Part shown: positions 34,743 through 42,328 of the stretch, piece after piece
Position numbering within the stretch: position 1 is the stretch's first letter
How the letters are laid out: each line of letters starts with the position of its first letter
Assembly (NCBI RefSeq): GCF_029541745.1
Contig: NZ_CP089746.1
Span: 2,356,001-2,420,000 of the forward strand
Reading direction: 5' to 3'
DNA length: 64,000 nt
Origin: Streptomyces sp. LX-29
GTDB lineage: Bacteria > Actinomycetota > Actinomycetes > Streptomycetales > Streptomycetaceae
Notes under the pieces: generated by a model
Database searches by the model: none
Seen by the model: the letters and a program-made list of their open reading frames with translations, nothing else
What the model was told of the DNA's origin: nothing
Position numbers and translations under genes: made by a program

Positions 34743-34760
34743 GCCGGCAGCAACCACCGC

Positions 34761-34835
34761 GCCTTGATCGGCACCGCCGAACTCCGCCGTCTCACGTCCC
34801 GCCGTCGCGGCGGGATGAAGAAGGCCCTCGTCCGC
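34761..34835. repeat. intergenic direct repeat, copy 3 (partial)
   Basis: Matches the first 60-75 bp of the unit, 145 bp after copy 2, and abuts the 3' end of the NTPase gene, where its CCCGCC-GGCGGG hairpin could act as terminator. Confidence 0.7.
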
Positions 34836-34844
34836 AGCGACCGG

Positions 34845-37451
34845 TCAGGCCGTCGGGGTTTCCGGGGCCGGCTCGGGGGCGGTGGCGGTGGTGGGGAGGG
34901 GGCCGGTGGCCGTGTTGGTGGCGGTGCTGGGCGGGTTGGTGGGCGGCGTCGTCGGCGGGGTGGTCGGCGGCGTCGTGGGCGGCGTCGTCGGCGGGGTGGT
35001 CGGCGGCGTCGTCGTGGGGGTGGGTCCGGTGGTCCGGGTCGGCGTCGGGCTCGTGGTCGGCGGGTCGGTCGGCGTGGTCGGCCGGCCGGTCGGGCTCGGC
35101 GATCCGCTGGGCTCGCCGGAGCCGGACGGCGAGGGTTCGCCGCTCGTCGAGGGGTCGCCGGGTTCGGCGCTGCCGGAGGGCGAGCCGCCGGAGGCCGACG
35201 GGATCGGGGCGGCACCGCTGACGCCGGGCCGCGGCTGCTGGTCGCCGCCGTCCGGCACCGGCTCGTCGGCGGTGAGCCCGTCGTCCTCGTCCTGCTGGGA
35301 CGCCGACTGGCCCGGCTTGCCGGGGTTCGCCGGCTTGCCCTCGTCCTCGTTCCCGGAGGTGGCGCCCAGGGTGACGACGGTGCCGAGCACCGCCACCAGC
35401 AGGGCGCCGGCACCCGCCGCGACCAGGTTGCGCCGGGCCCCGGTCAGGGCCATCCACGACAGCGTACGCCGCGGCTTGCCGCCGCTTCCGGGAGCGCCCG
35501 CGCCGCCGACGGCGCTCGCGCCGGCCGTGCCGCTCGCGCCGCCCGGGAGGCCGGTGGGGGCCGCGCTGGGCGCCGCGGCGGCGGAGGTGACCGCCGTGGT
35601 CGCGCTGTCCCCGGGGACCGGCGCCGGGACGCCGCCCGGCGGAGAGGCCGACTGTTCGGTGCGGGCGTCCGGGACCTCCTCGCCCGGCGCGGTGCCTCCG
35701 GGCGCCGCCGGGGCCGGTCGCGTCGGGCCGCCGGAACGGTCGGCGACCAGGGCCAGGGCGCGCCGCCCGGCCACCGCGCCGCGGCGGTCGGAGAGCACGC
35801 CGCGGAGGCCGATGGACGCCTCCAGCTCGGCCCGCGCCCGGTCCAGGTTGCCGCTGCACAGTGCGAGAACGCCCAGCTCGTGGTGGAAGTACGCCTCCTC
35901 GGCGACCTCCCCCGCCAGTCGGGCGGCCTCCTGGCCGTGCCGCAGGGTGCGCTCCCAGGCGCCCCAGGCCAGCGCGCCGGCGAAGGCGGGCGCGGCGGTG
36001 CGGGCCAGCAGCACGGCGGCGCTGGTCTGGGCGGCCACACGGGCGGCGATCAGGGCGGACAGGGTGGCGAGGACGGCGTCCGCCTCCAGGGCGACGCGCT
36101 CGGCGGCGACCGAGGGGTGGCCGGCCCACCAGGCGTAGTGCTGGGCGACGCCGAGCGCGTGCTCGGGCGCCTCCTCGGCGTACCCGGCGGCGGTCAGCTG
36201 GGCGACCACGCCGCCGGCGAGCCGGTAGTGCGGCCCGGTGGCGGTGATCAGACCGCAGCCCAGCAGTTCCCCGATGGCGGCGTCGGCGTGGGTGTCCCCG
36301 GTCAGGGCGGGCAGATGGGACTGGTGGGGCAGCTCGCCGCCGAGGGCGACCGCGAACCGCAGCGCGTGGCGGGCGGCCTCGCTGAGCCGGGAGGCCAGCA
36401 GGGCGGCCGGGGCGACGCCCTCGGCCAGGGTGGGCAGCGGTACCGTCTCGCCGCCGTTCGCGTCGTCGGTCTCCGCCGGCTGGGCGGGGACGGGCGCCTT
36501 GGTGAGGTCGCCGTAGCTGTCGAAGGAGCCGGGCGCGGCCCGCAGTTCGTCCAGTTGGCGCAGCAGCGCCCCGGCCTGGACGAAGCGCAGCGGCAGGCCC
36601 TCGGACTCGAACCACAGGTCGGCGGCCCAGTCGGCCTCCTCCTCGGTGAGCGGGCGTCGGGCGGCCTGCTCCAGCAGTTCCAGGCAGCCGTTCTGGCTCA
36701 GCCCGCTGAGGAACATCTCCTCCAGGTGCGAGCCGGAGGAGGGTGCCGGGACGTCCGGGGTGGCGGAGATCAGAAAGGCGCACTCGGGCGTGGCGTCGAG
36801 GAACTCGTCCAGGGCCACGCCGCCGAACTCGAGGTCGTCCAGGACGACGACCGCGCCGATGTCGGCGACCGCGGCCAGCAGCTCCTCGCGGTCGGGGCGG
36901 TGGACGGAGCCGCCCGCGCCGTAGACGGCGGCGTACAGCTCGTGCAGCAGGTCGGCGGAGGTGCGGTGGTAGCCGGTCAGTCGCACCACGCCGTCCGGGG
37001 CCAGCTCCACGCAGTCCTCGGCGACGGCGTCCAACAGCACGGTGCGGCCGGCACCGGAGGGGCCGGTCAGCCGCACCGAGCGGCCGCGGGAGAGCAGTCG
37101 TACCAGCCGCTCCCGCTCCTCCTCGCGCTCCAGCGTCGGCAGCTCGGGCAGGCCAGGGCCGGTGGGCGGCTGCGGGCCGGCGGCGCGGCGCAGCTCGGTC
37201 CGCTCCTCCTCGGTGTGTCGGCGCGCGCCCGCGGGTCGGCGGCTGGGCGGGCAGGGCTCTATCTCGCTGCCGTCGACCGGGTTGACGGTGACCAGCAGAT
37301 CGCCGGAGACCAGTTGGGTGGTGCGGGCGGGTCCGGACGGCGGGGTCAGATCCCGCGGCGGCGGTACGGCGCCGCCGTCGCCGGCGCGGGGCGCCGGGTC
37401 CTCGTGACCGTGCTCGTCCGGTCCCGCGGGTCCCATCGTCGTCGGGTCCAT
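34845..37451 (-). CDS. membrane-anchored P-loop NTPase with Pro/Thr repeat tail
   Basis: An 868-residue protein. A Pro-rich N-terminus (about 110 residues) precedes an STAND/AAA-like P-loop domain: Walker A GPSGAGRT near residue 128, Walker B AVVVLDDLEF, then helical repeats up to about residue 560. After an Ala/Gly/Pro-rich linker comes one membrane helix (about 671-694) and an outward tail rich in Pro/Ser/Thr, with TTPPTTPPTTPP repeats (about 808-851), probably glycosylated. The ATPase lies in the cytoplasm with the tail outside. It is downstream of the STAS gene in the same direction. Substrate and partners are unknown. Confidence 0.82.
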   Translation of the reverse strand: MDPTTMGPAGPDEHGHEDPAPRAGDGGAVPPPRDLTPPSGPARTTQLVSGDLLVTVNPVDGSEIEPCPPSRRPAGARRHTEEERTELRRAAGPQPPTGPGLPELPTLEREEERERLVRLLSRGRSVRLTGPSGAGRTVLLDAVAEDCVELAPDGVVRLTGYHRTSADLLHELYAAVYGAGGSVHRPDREELLAAVADIGAVVVLDDLEFGGVALDEFLDATPECAFLISATPDVPAPSSGSHLEEMFLSGLSQNGCLELLEQAARRPLTEEEADWAADLWFESEGLPLRFVQAGALLRQLDELRAAPGSFDSYGDLTKAPVPAQPAETDDANGGETVPLPTLAEGVAPAALLASRLSEAARHALRFAVALGGELPHQSHLPALTGDTHADAAIGELLGCGLITATGPHYRLAGGVVAQLTAAGYAEEAPEHALGVAQHYAWWAGHPSVAAERVALEADAVLATLSALIAARVAAQTSAAVLLARTAAPAFAGALAWGAWERTLRHGQEAARLAGEVAEEAYFHHELGVLALCSGNLDRARAELEASIGLRGVLSDRRGAVAGRRALALVADRSGGPTRPAPAAPGGTAPGEEVPDARTEQSASPPGGVPAPVPGDSATTAVTSAAAAPSAAPTGLPGGASGTAGASAVGGAGAPGSGGKPRRTLSWMALTGARRNLVAAGAGALLVAVLGTVVTLGATSGNEDEGKPANPGKPGQSASQQDEDDGLTADEPVPDGGDQQPRPGVSGAAPIPSASGGSPSGSAEPGDPSTSGEPSPSGSGEPSGSPSPTGRPTTPTDPPTTSPTPTRTTGPTPTTTPPTTPPTTPPTTPPTTPPTTPPTNPPSTATNTATGPLPTTATAPEPAPETPTA
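34900..35030 (-). repeat. tandem repeats encoding the Pro/Thr tail
   Basis: A GGCGGCGTCGTC/GGCGGGGTGGTC pattern of 12- and 24-bp units encodes the TTPP repeats of the NTPase. Length variation by slippage is expected. Confidence 0.7.
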
Positions 37452-37848
37452 GGCCTAAGCCCCCCAGGTGCGTGGTGGCGTGCTGTGTTCCTCCCCGGCT
37501 GGTCAGCACTCACTCCCGGTGCCCGCCGAAGGCAGTGGGTGTGCGGCGGAGAACCGAACCCCAGAACTTCCCACAGTATCCACCGAGCGCGACGGGCCGT
37601 GTGGCACCCCGGTCGGTCCGTCCGCGGCGTGAGACCGCGCATACCGCCGGTCGGCGGACCCCGCTGGACGGCCCCGCCCGGACACGGCGGGCCCGAGCGC
37701 TCCGGGCTCCGCACCCGGCCGGCCCGAGCGCCCTGGGCTCCGAAGGCCGTGGCCCGTCGGGTGTCGGGGCACCGGTGAGGGAGGCTCCGTGCTCCCGCTC
37801 GTCGGCGGTCTCCCGGGCCGGCGGCCGGGGCGCCGTGGCGGCCCGCGG
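37452..37848. other. leader region of the NTPase gene
   Basis: 397 bp without a credible gene between the STAS and NTPase genes. It contains a 22-bp direct repeat (37690 and 37721, 20 of 22 identical) near the STAS end, and on the minus strand a TACTGT hexamer near 37577, about 120 nt before the NTPase ATG, which may be its promoter. Confidence 0.55.
37690..37742. repeat. 22-bp direct repeat pair
   Basis: Two copies of GGCCCGAGCGCTCCGGGCTC-like sequence begin 31 bp apart (three helical turns) and differ at two positions. Confidence 0.55.
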
Positions 37849-38172
37849 TCAGACGCGCGGCAGGGACTCGACCTCCAGCCCGCCCTCGATGGCCAGGATG
37901 CGGTGCAGCCGGGTGGCCACCAGCAGCCGCTGCATCTGGGGCGGCACGCCGCGCAGCACGAGCCTGCGGCCCGCCCGGCCGGCCCTGCGGTGCGCACCCA
38001 TGATCACGCCGAGGCCGGTGGCGTCCCAGGAGTCCAGCTCGGTGAGGTCGAGCACGAGGTCGCCGTGGCCGGTGTCGATGGCCGAGTGCAGGACCGTACG
38101 GGCGTCCGCCGCGCTGCGGACGTCGAGGCGGCCCCCGACGACCAGCTCGGCGTGGTCGCCCCTGATATGCAT
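37849..38172 (-). CDS. STAS-domain anti-sigma factor antagonist
   Basis: A 107-residue single STAS domain (HAELVVGGRLDVRSAADARTV). The phosphorylation segment reads LDSWDATGLGVIMG, where Thr52 occupies the position of the phosphorylated Ser in SpoIIAA-type proteins. It would bind an anti-sigma kinase when unphosphorylated; no kinase or sigma gene is adjacent. The ATG at 38172 has GGGGAG upstream. A perfect 14-bp palindrome lies 35 bp upstream. Confidence 0.85.
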   Translation of the reverse strand: MHIRGDHAELVVGGRLDVRSAADARTVLHSAIDTGHGDLVLDLTELDSWDATGLGVIMGAHRRAGRAGRRLVLRGVPPQMQRLLVATRLHRILAIEGGLEVESLPRV

Positions 38173-38206
38173 ATGCGCTCCCCTGATGTGGTGCGTGTTG
38201 TCAAAA

Positions 38207-38220
38207 AGTTCTATAGAACT
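38207..38220. promoter_or_regulatory. perfect 14-bp palindrome upstream of the STAS gene
   Basis: AGTTCTATAGAACT contains, on the minus strand, a TATAGA hexamer that could be the -10 of the STAS gene, so a bound protein would block initiation. A 6-bp hairpin (CGGCAA/TTGCCG) lies at 38235-38248. Confidence 0.45.
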
Positions 38221-38404
38221 GACTGCCTCTCACACGGCAAAGTTGCCGCCTGTAAGCGAACCGATACCGAATTCACCCACGAGGGTGAAGTTCGGACGCG
38301 CCGCTGACCTGATGCGGTGTCAGCGTCGGCCGATACGGCGCGCACCGCGCACGGCGGGCGCCCATCGGACGCCCCGCCGCGCGCGGGCCGCGCCCGTCGG
38401 TCGG

Positions 38405-39253
38405 TCAGTGCTGGTAGAAGCCCTGCCCGCTCTTGCGGCCGATATCACCCGCATCGACCATTCGGCGCATGATCTCCGGTGCCGCGAACTTCTCGTCCTG
38501 GGACTCGGCGTAGATGTTGTCGGCGGCGTGCAGCAGGATGTCCACGCCGGTCAGGTCGGTGGTGGCCAGCGGGCCCATGGCGTGCCCGAAGCCCAGCTTG
38601 CAGGCGATGTCGATGTCCTCGGCGGTGGCCACCCCGGACTCGTACAGCTTGGCCGCCTCGTTGACCAGGGCGATGATCAGTCGGGTGGTCACGAAGCCGG
38701 CCACGTCGCGGTTGACGACGATGCAGGTCTTGCCGACCTCCTCGGCGAAGGCGCGGGCCCGGGCGAGCGTCTCGTCGCTGGTCTTGTAGCCGCGCACCAG
38801 CTCGCAGAGCTGCATCATCGGCACCGGCGAGAAGAAGTGGGTGCCTACCACCCGCTCCGGGCGGCTGGTGGCGGCCGCGATCTTGGTGATCGGGATCGCG
38901 GAGGTGTTGGACGCCAGTACGGTGTCGTCCTTGACCAGCCCGTCCAAGGTGCGGAAGATCTCCCGCTTGATCTCGATCTTCTCGAAGACGGCCTCGACCA
39001 CGATGTCCGCGTCGGCGACGGCGTCGAAGTCGGTCGTGGTGGTGATGCGGGCCAGGGCCTGGGTGGCGTCCTCGGCGGTCAGCTTGCCCTTGGAGACGAA
39101 CTTCTCGTACGACGCCTCGATACCGCTCTTCCCCCGCGCGAGGGCCTCGTCCGTGACATCACGCAGCACGACCTCGTACCCGGCCTGGGCCGAGACCTGA
39201 GCGATACCGGACCCCATGAGTCCGGCCCCGATGACGGCGAGCTTCTTCGCCAC
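38405..39253 (-). CDS. 3-hydroxybutyryl-CoA dehydrogenase
   Basis: A 282-residue NAD(P)-dependent enzyme that oxidises or forms 3-hydroxyacyl-CoA. The Rossmann motif GAGLMGSG lies at residues 9-16, the catalytic His is in GTHFFSPVP and the C-terminal helical dimer domain ends GRKSGQGFYQH. I chose the GTG at 39253 (product begins AKKLAVIGAG); a GTG at 39262 is also possible and lies closer to the AGGAGAGG site. The TetR gene lies 77 bp away in the same direction upstream. With the thiolase it makes a C4-acyl-CoA module. Confidence 0.92.
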   Translation of the reverse strand: MAKKLAVIGAGLMGSGIAQVSAQAGYEVVLRDVTDEALARGKSGIEASYEKFVSKGKLTAEDATQALARITTTTDFDAVADADIVVEAVFEKIEIKREIFRTLDGLVKDDTVLASNTSAIPITKIAAATSRPERVVGTHFFSPVPMMQLCELVRGYKTSDETLARARAFAEEVGKTCIVVNRDVAGFVTTRLIIALVNEAAKLYESGVATAEDIDIACKLGFGHAMGPLATTDLTGVDILLHAADNIYAESQDEKFAAPEIMRRMVDAGDIGRKSGQGFYQH

Positions 39254-39330
39254 GACACACACCCTCTCCTCGACGTATGTGCCGGACCCTAGTGCCCGTC
39301 CGGGCCCCGTGCAGCCCTAAGTAAGGCGCG

Positions 39331-39999
39331 TCACGGTGTGTTCTTCACCGCATAGTTGAGGGTGCGCTCGCCCAGCAGCGACTCGACGGTGTCCAGCGTG
39401 CCGAGGACGGTGCGCGCCACCTCCTCGGGCTCCCCGCCGGCCGCCACCAGCCGCAGCACCCCGTTGACCACGACGCTGGAGACCCAGGACAGCTGACTGG
39501 CGATGAGCATCGGCAGCGGGTCGTCCTCGTCGGCGCCGGTCTCCTCGCGCAGCGTGCGCCCCACGGCCTGGCAGATCAGCTCCTGCATCGTCAGGATCCG
39601 GGCGCTCAGCGCGGTGGACTCCTTGATGACCTCCATGAAGCGCCGGAAGCCCGGGTCGAGGCCGTCGGCGGTGCCCTCCTCCAGGCTGGTGCGCAGCGCC
39701 CGCAGCACCGCGTGGGCGGCGGACTCGCCGACCTCGCGCCCCTCGATGGCCCGCGAGAGCCGGTTGACCTGCTCGTCCTGGCGGTCGAAGAAGAGGTCCT
39801 CCTTGGCCGGGAAGTAGTTGTAGACGGTGTTGACGGACACGTCGGCGACGTCGGCGATCTCGGCGATGGTCACCGCGTCGAAGCCGCGCTCCAGGAACAG
39901 CCCCGTGGCCACGTCCGAGATGTGCTGCCGGGTCTGTCGCTTCTTCCGCTCCCGCAGCCCCTCGGTGCGCGGTGCCGCCGTGTGTGCCCTGCCGTCCAT
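39331..39999 (-). CDS. TetR family transcriptional regulator
   Basis: A 222-residue regulator. The helix-turn-helix (about residues 30-75) includes TIAEIADVADVSVNTVYNYFPAKEDLF, a textbook TetR motif; the C-terminal ligand domain is helical. The ATG at 39999 follows a TAGGAT hexamer by 7 nt. It is divergent from an ABC exporter operon, with an AT-rich imperfect inverted repeat between them, so repression of the exporter and of itself is likely. The ligand is probably an exported compound. Confidence 0.92.
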   Translation of the reverse strand: MDGRAHTAAPRTEGLRERKKRQTRQHISDVATGLFLERGFDAVTIAEIADVADVSVNTVYNYFPAKEDLFFDRQDEQVNRLSRAIEGREVGESAAHAVLRALRTSLEEGTADGLDPGFRRFMEVIKESTALSARILTMQELICQAVGRTLREETGADEDDPLPMLIASQLSWVSSVVVNGVLRLVAAGGEPEEVARTVLGTLDTVESLLGERTLNYAVKNTP

Positions 40000-40006
40000 G
40001 CCCCCC

Positions 40007-40012
40007 ATCCTA
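40007..40012 (-). promoter_or_regulatory. -10 hexamer of probable leaderless TetR promoter
   Basis: Read on the minus strand, TAGGAT lies 7 nt before the ATG at 39999. Confidence 0.5.
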
Positions 40013-40027
40013 GCTTCGATGGATCCG

Positions 40028-40058
40028 CTTAATTTTTGGAGTCGTTGCAATTTTTAAG
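40028..40058. promoter_or_regulatory. AT-rich inverted repeat between TetR and ABC genes
   Basis: CTTAATTTTTG and CAATTTTTAAG are inverted with 8 of 11 matches across a 9-nt spacer, in the middle of the divergent promoter region. It is unusually AT-rich for this genome. Confidence 0.5.
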
Positions 40059-40079
40059 TGGCTATGTTTTTCTGGCGCC

Positions 40080-40874
40080 ATGCCGAACCGACCCAGCGTC
40101 GTCACCACCGGGCTCGCCCGGACCTTCCAGACCAGGCGCGGCCCCGTCGAGGCCGTGCGCTCCATCGATCTCACCGTCGAGCGCGGCGAGATCCTCGGCT
40201 TCCTCGGCCCCAACGGGGCCGGCAAGACCACGACCCTGCGGATGCTCACCACGCTGCTGCCGCCGACCGGCGGCAGCGCCACCGTCGCCGGCTGCGACCT
40301 GGCCCGCGATCCGGCCGGCGTCCGCCGGAGGATCGGATACGTCGCCCAGTCCGGGGGCGTGGACCCGGCCGTGTCGGTGCGCGAGGAACTCACCACCCAG
40401 GGGCGGCTGTACCGGCTCTCCAAGGCCACGGCCGCCGCCCGCGCCGAGGAGCTCGCCGCCGAGCTGGACCTGACCGGGCTGCTGGACCGGAGGTGCTCCG
40501 CCCTCTCCGGCGGCCAGCGCCGCCGGCTGGACATCGCCATGGCCCTCATCCACCGCCCCGAGGTGCTCTTCCTCGACGAGCCCACCACCGGCCTGGACCC
40601 CGGCAGTCGGGCGGACCTGTGGGACCTGGTCCGCCGTATCCGCGCTGAGCGGGGCATGACCGTCTTCCTGACCACCCACTACCTCGACGAGGCGGACGCC
40701 CTCGCCGACCGGCTGGTCGTGGTCGACGGCGGCCGGATCGCCGCCGAGGGCACCGCCACCGCGCTCAAGGAGGCGTACGGCGGCTCGCCCGACGCCAGCC
40801 TGCAGGACACCTTCATCGCCATCACCGGACGCGGCGCCACGCCGGACGCCCCGGCCGCCCCGGTCGCGGTCTGA
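40080..40874 (+). CDS. ABC exporter ATP-binding protein (DrrA type)
   Basis: A 264-residue ATPase: Walker A GPNGAGKTT, signature LSGGQRRRLDIA, Walker B VLFLDEPTTGLD and a TTHYLDEADALADR H-loop, all typical of the daunorubicin-resistance DrrA class. The upstream region holds a TATGTT hexamer 12 nt before the ATG and the probable TetR operator. The permease gene follows after 30 bp. This looks like a drug or lipid exporter controlled by the divergent TetR; it is not closely related to the two exporters at 26-31 kb. Confidence 0.94.
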   Translation: MPNRPSVVTTGLARTFQTRRGPVEAVRSIDLTVERGEILGFLGPNGAGKTTTLRMLTTLLPPTGGSATVAGCDLARDPAGVRRRIGYVAQSGGVDPAVSVREELTTQGRLYRLSKATAAARAEELAAELDLTGLLDRRCSALSGGQRRRLDIAMALIHRPEVLFLDEPTTGLDPGSRADLWDLVRRIRAERGMTVFLTTHYLDEADALADRLVVVDGGRIAAEGTATALKEAYGGSPDASLQDTFIAITGRGATPDAPAAPVAV

Positions 40875-40904
40875 CCGGCCCGGCCCCCACGGAGGAACCC
40901 ACCC

Positions 40905-41660
40905 ATGTCCCATGTCGTCTCCGACACCGGCCTGATCTTCGGCCGCTATCTGCGGCAGGCCCTACGGTCCAAGCTGGGCCTGGTCTTCGGGCTGCTGCAA
41001 CCGCTGCTCTTCCTGGTGCTGTTCGGCCCGCTGCTCAAGCGGGTCGACCTCGGCGGCCGAGGTGACGCCTGGCAGACCCTGGTGCCCGGCCTGCTGGTCC
41101 AGCTCGGGCTGTTCAGCGCCGCCTTCGCCGGCTTCGGCATCCTCATCGAGAAGCAGCTCGGGATCATCGAGCGGATGCGGGTCACCCCGGTCAGCCGGCT
41201 GGCGCTGCTGCTCGGCCGGGTGCTCAAGGACGTCGTCCAACTCTTCGCGCAGTCCGTGCTGCTGGTGCTGGTCGCGGTCGCGATGGGGCTGCGCGCCCCG
41301 CTGCCGGGCGTGCTGATCGGCTTCCTGATCGTCGGCGCGCTGACCGTCTCGCTCGCCGCCCTGTCGTACGCGCTGGCCATGCGGGTCGGCGGCCCCCAGG
41401 AGTTCGCCCCCGTCGTCAACGCCGTCAACCTGCCCGCGATGCTGCTCTCCGGGCTGCTGCTGCCGATGTCGCTGGCCCCGCACTGGCTCGACGTGGTCTC
41501 GCACTTCGTGCCGTTCCGCTATCTCGTGGAGGGCGTGCGTGCCGCCTACGTCGGCGCGTACGGGGACGGAAAGGTCGCCCTCGGCCTGTCGGTGGCCGCG
41601 GCGCTCGCGCTGGCCTCCGTGACGCTCGGCACACGGGTGTTCCGCAGAACGGGCGCCTAG
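40905..41660 (+). CDS. ABC-2 type permease (DrrB type)
   Basis: A 251-residue membrane subunit with six predicted helices; ERMRVTPVSRLALLLGRVLKD is the typical cytoplasmic loop and LLLPMSLAPHWLDVVSHFVPF the conserved late motif of the DrrB class. GGAGG 10 nt before the ATG is a strong ribosome site. It pairs with the DrrA-type ATPase and ends 20 bp before the adenosyltransferase gene, which has its own promoter-like hexamer. Confidence 0.94.
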   Translation: MSHVVSDTGLIFGRYLRQALRSKLGLVFGLLQPLLFLVLFGPLLKRVDLGGRGDAWQTLVPGLLVQLGLFSAAFAGFGILIEKQLGIIERMRVTPVSRLALLLGRVLKDVVQLFAQSVLLVLVAVAMGLRAPLPGVLIGFLIVGALTVSLAALSYALAMRVGGPQEFAPVVNAVNLPAMLLSGLLLPMSLAPHWLDVVSHFVPFRYLVEGVRAAYVGAYGDGKVALGLSVAAALALASVTLGTRVFRRTGA

Positions 41661-41668
41661 TTCGCGCG

Positions 41669-41674
41669 TACGCT
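41669..41674 (+). promoter_or_regulatory. -10 hexamer of probable leaderless adenosyltransferase promoter
   Basis: TACGCT lies 6 nt before the ATG at 41681. Confidence 0.45.
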
Positions 41675-41680
41675 CGGGGC

Positions 41681-42253
41681 ATGGTCAATCTCACCCGCAT
41701 CTACACGCGAACCGGGGACAAGGGCACCACGGCCCTCGGCGACATGAGCCGCACCGCCAAGACCGACCTGCGGATCTCCGCGTACGCCGACGCGAACGAG
41801 GCCAACGCCGCGATCGGGGTGGCCATCGCGCTGGGCGCGCTGCCCACCGAGGTCACCGAGGTCCTGACCCGCGTGCAGAACGACCTGTTCGACGTCGGCG
41901 CGGACCTGTGCACCCCGGTCGTCGAGAACCCCGAGTACCCGCCGCTGCGGGTCGAGCAGTCCTACATCGACAAGCTGGAGGCGGACTGCGACCGCTTCCT
42001 GGCCGACCTGGAGAAGCTGCGCTCCTTCATCCTCCCCGGCGGCACCCCCGGCGCGGCCCTGCTCCACCAGGCGTGCACGGTGGTCCGCCGGGCCGAGCGC
42101 TCCACCTGGGCCGCGCTGGAGCGGTACGAGGACTCCATGAACCCGCTCACCGCCACCTACCTCAACCGCCTCTCCGACCTGCTGTTCATCCTGGCCCGGA
42201 CGGCGAACAAGGAGGTCGGGGACGTGCTCTGGGTGCCCGGCGAGAACCGCTGA
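41681..42253 (+). CDS. cob(I)alamin adenosyltransferase (PduO type)
   Basis: A 190-residue enzyme that transfers adenosyl from ATP to cob(I)alamin, making the coenzyme used by IcmA and methylmalonyl-CoA mutase. The ATP-binding N-terminus YTRTGDKGTTAL and the motif RRAERSTWAALE are characteristic of PduO-type enzymes. The start has no Shine-Dalgarno but a TANNNT hexamer 6 nt upstream. A 10-bp hairpin separates it from the convergent membrane-protein gene. No other cobalamin synthesis gene is present in the window. Confidence 0.94.
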   Translation: MVNLTRIYTRTGDKGTTALGDMSRTAKTDLRISAYADANEANAAIGVAIALGALPTEVTEVLTRVQNDLFDVGADLCTPVVENPEYPPLRVEQSYIDKLEADCDRFLADLEKLRSFILPGGTPGAALLHQACTVVRRAERSTWAALERYEDSMNPLTATYLNRLSDLLFILARTANKEVGDVLWVPGENR

Positions 42254-42277
42254 GCCGGACCCGCACCGCCGGACACC

Positions 42278-42307
42278 GGACGGCCGGGAGACCCCGTCCG
42301 GCCGTCC
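42278..42307. terminator. bidirectional terminator
   Basis: 10-bp perfect stem (GGACGGCCGG with CCGGCCGTCC) and 10-nt loop between two convergent genes. Confidence 0.7.
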
Positions 42308-42328
42308 CACCCGCCCCGGGGCGCGTCG

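Larger units (their letters stand above)
34274..34844. other. intergenic region with three long direct repeats
   Basis: 571 bp without a gene between nucS and the NTPase gene (convergent). It contains the nucS terminator and three direct repeats of up to about 125 bp (34371, 34616, 34761). No transposase or target-site duplication is visible. Confidence 0.75.

Noticed and set aside
34900-35030. Possible CRISPR-like array
   Set aside because: The units are short, continuous 12/24-bp coding repeats for Pro/Thr without spacers.
34764-37778. 1004-residue frame opposite the NTPase gene
   Set aside because: Gly/Arg-rich shadow; the minus frame has a P-loop, membrane helix and sensible codon bias.
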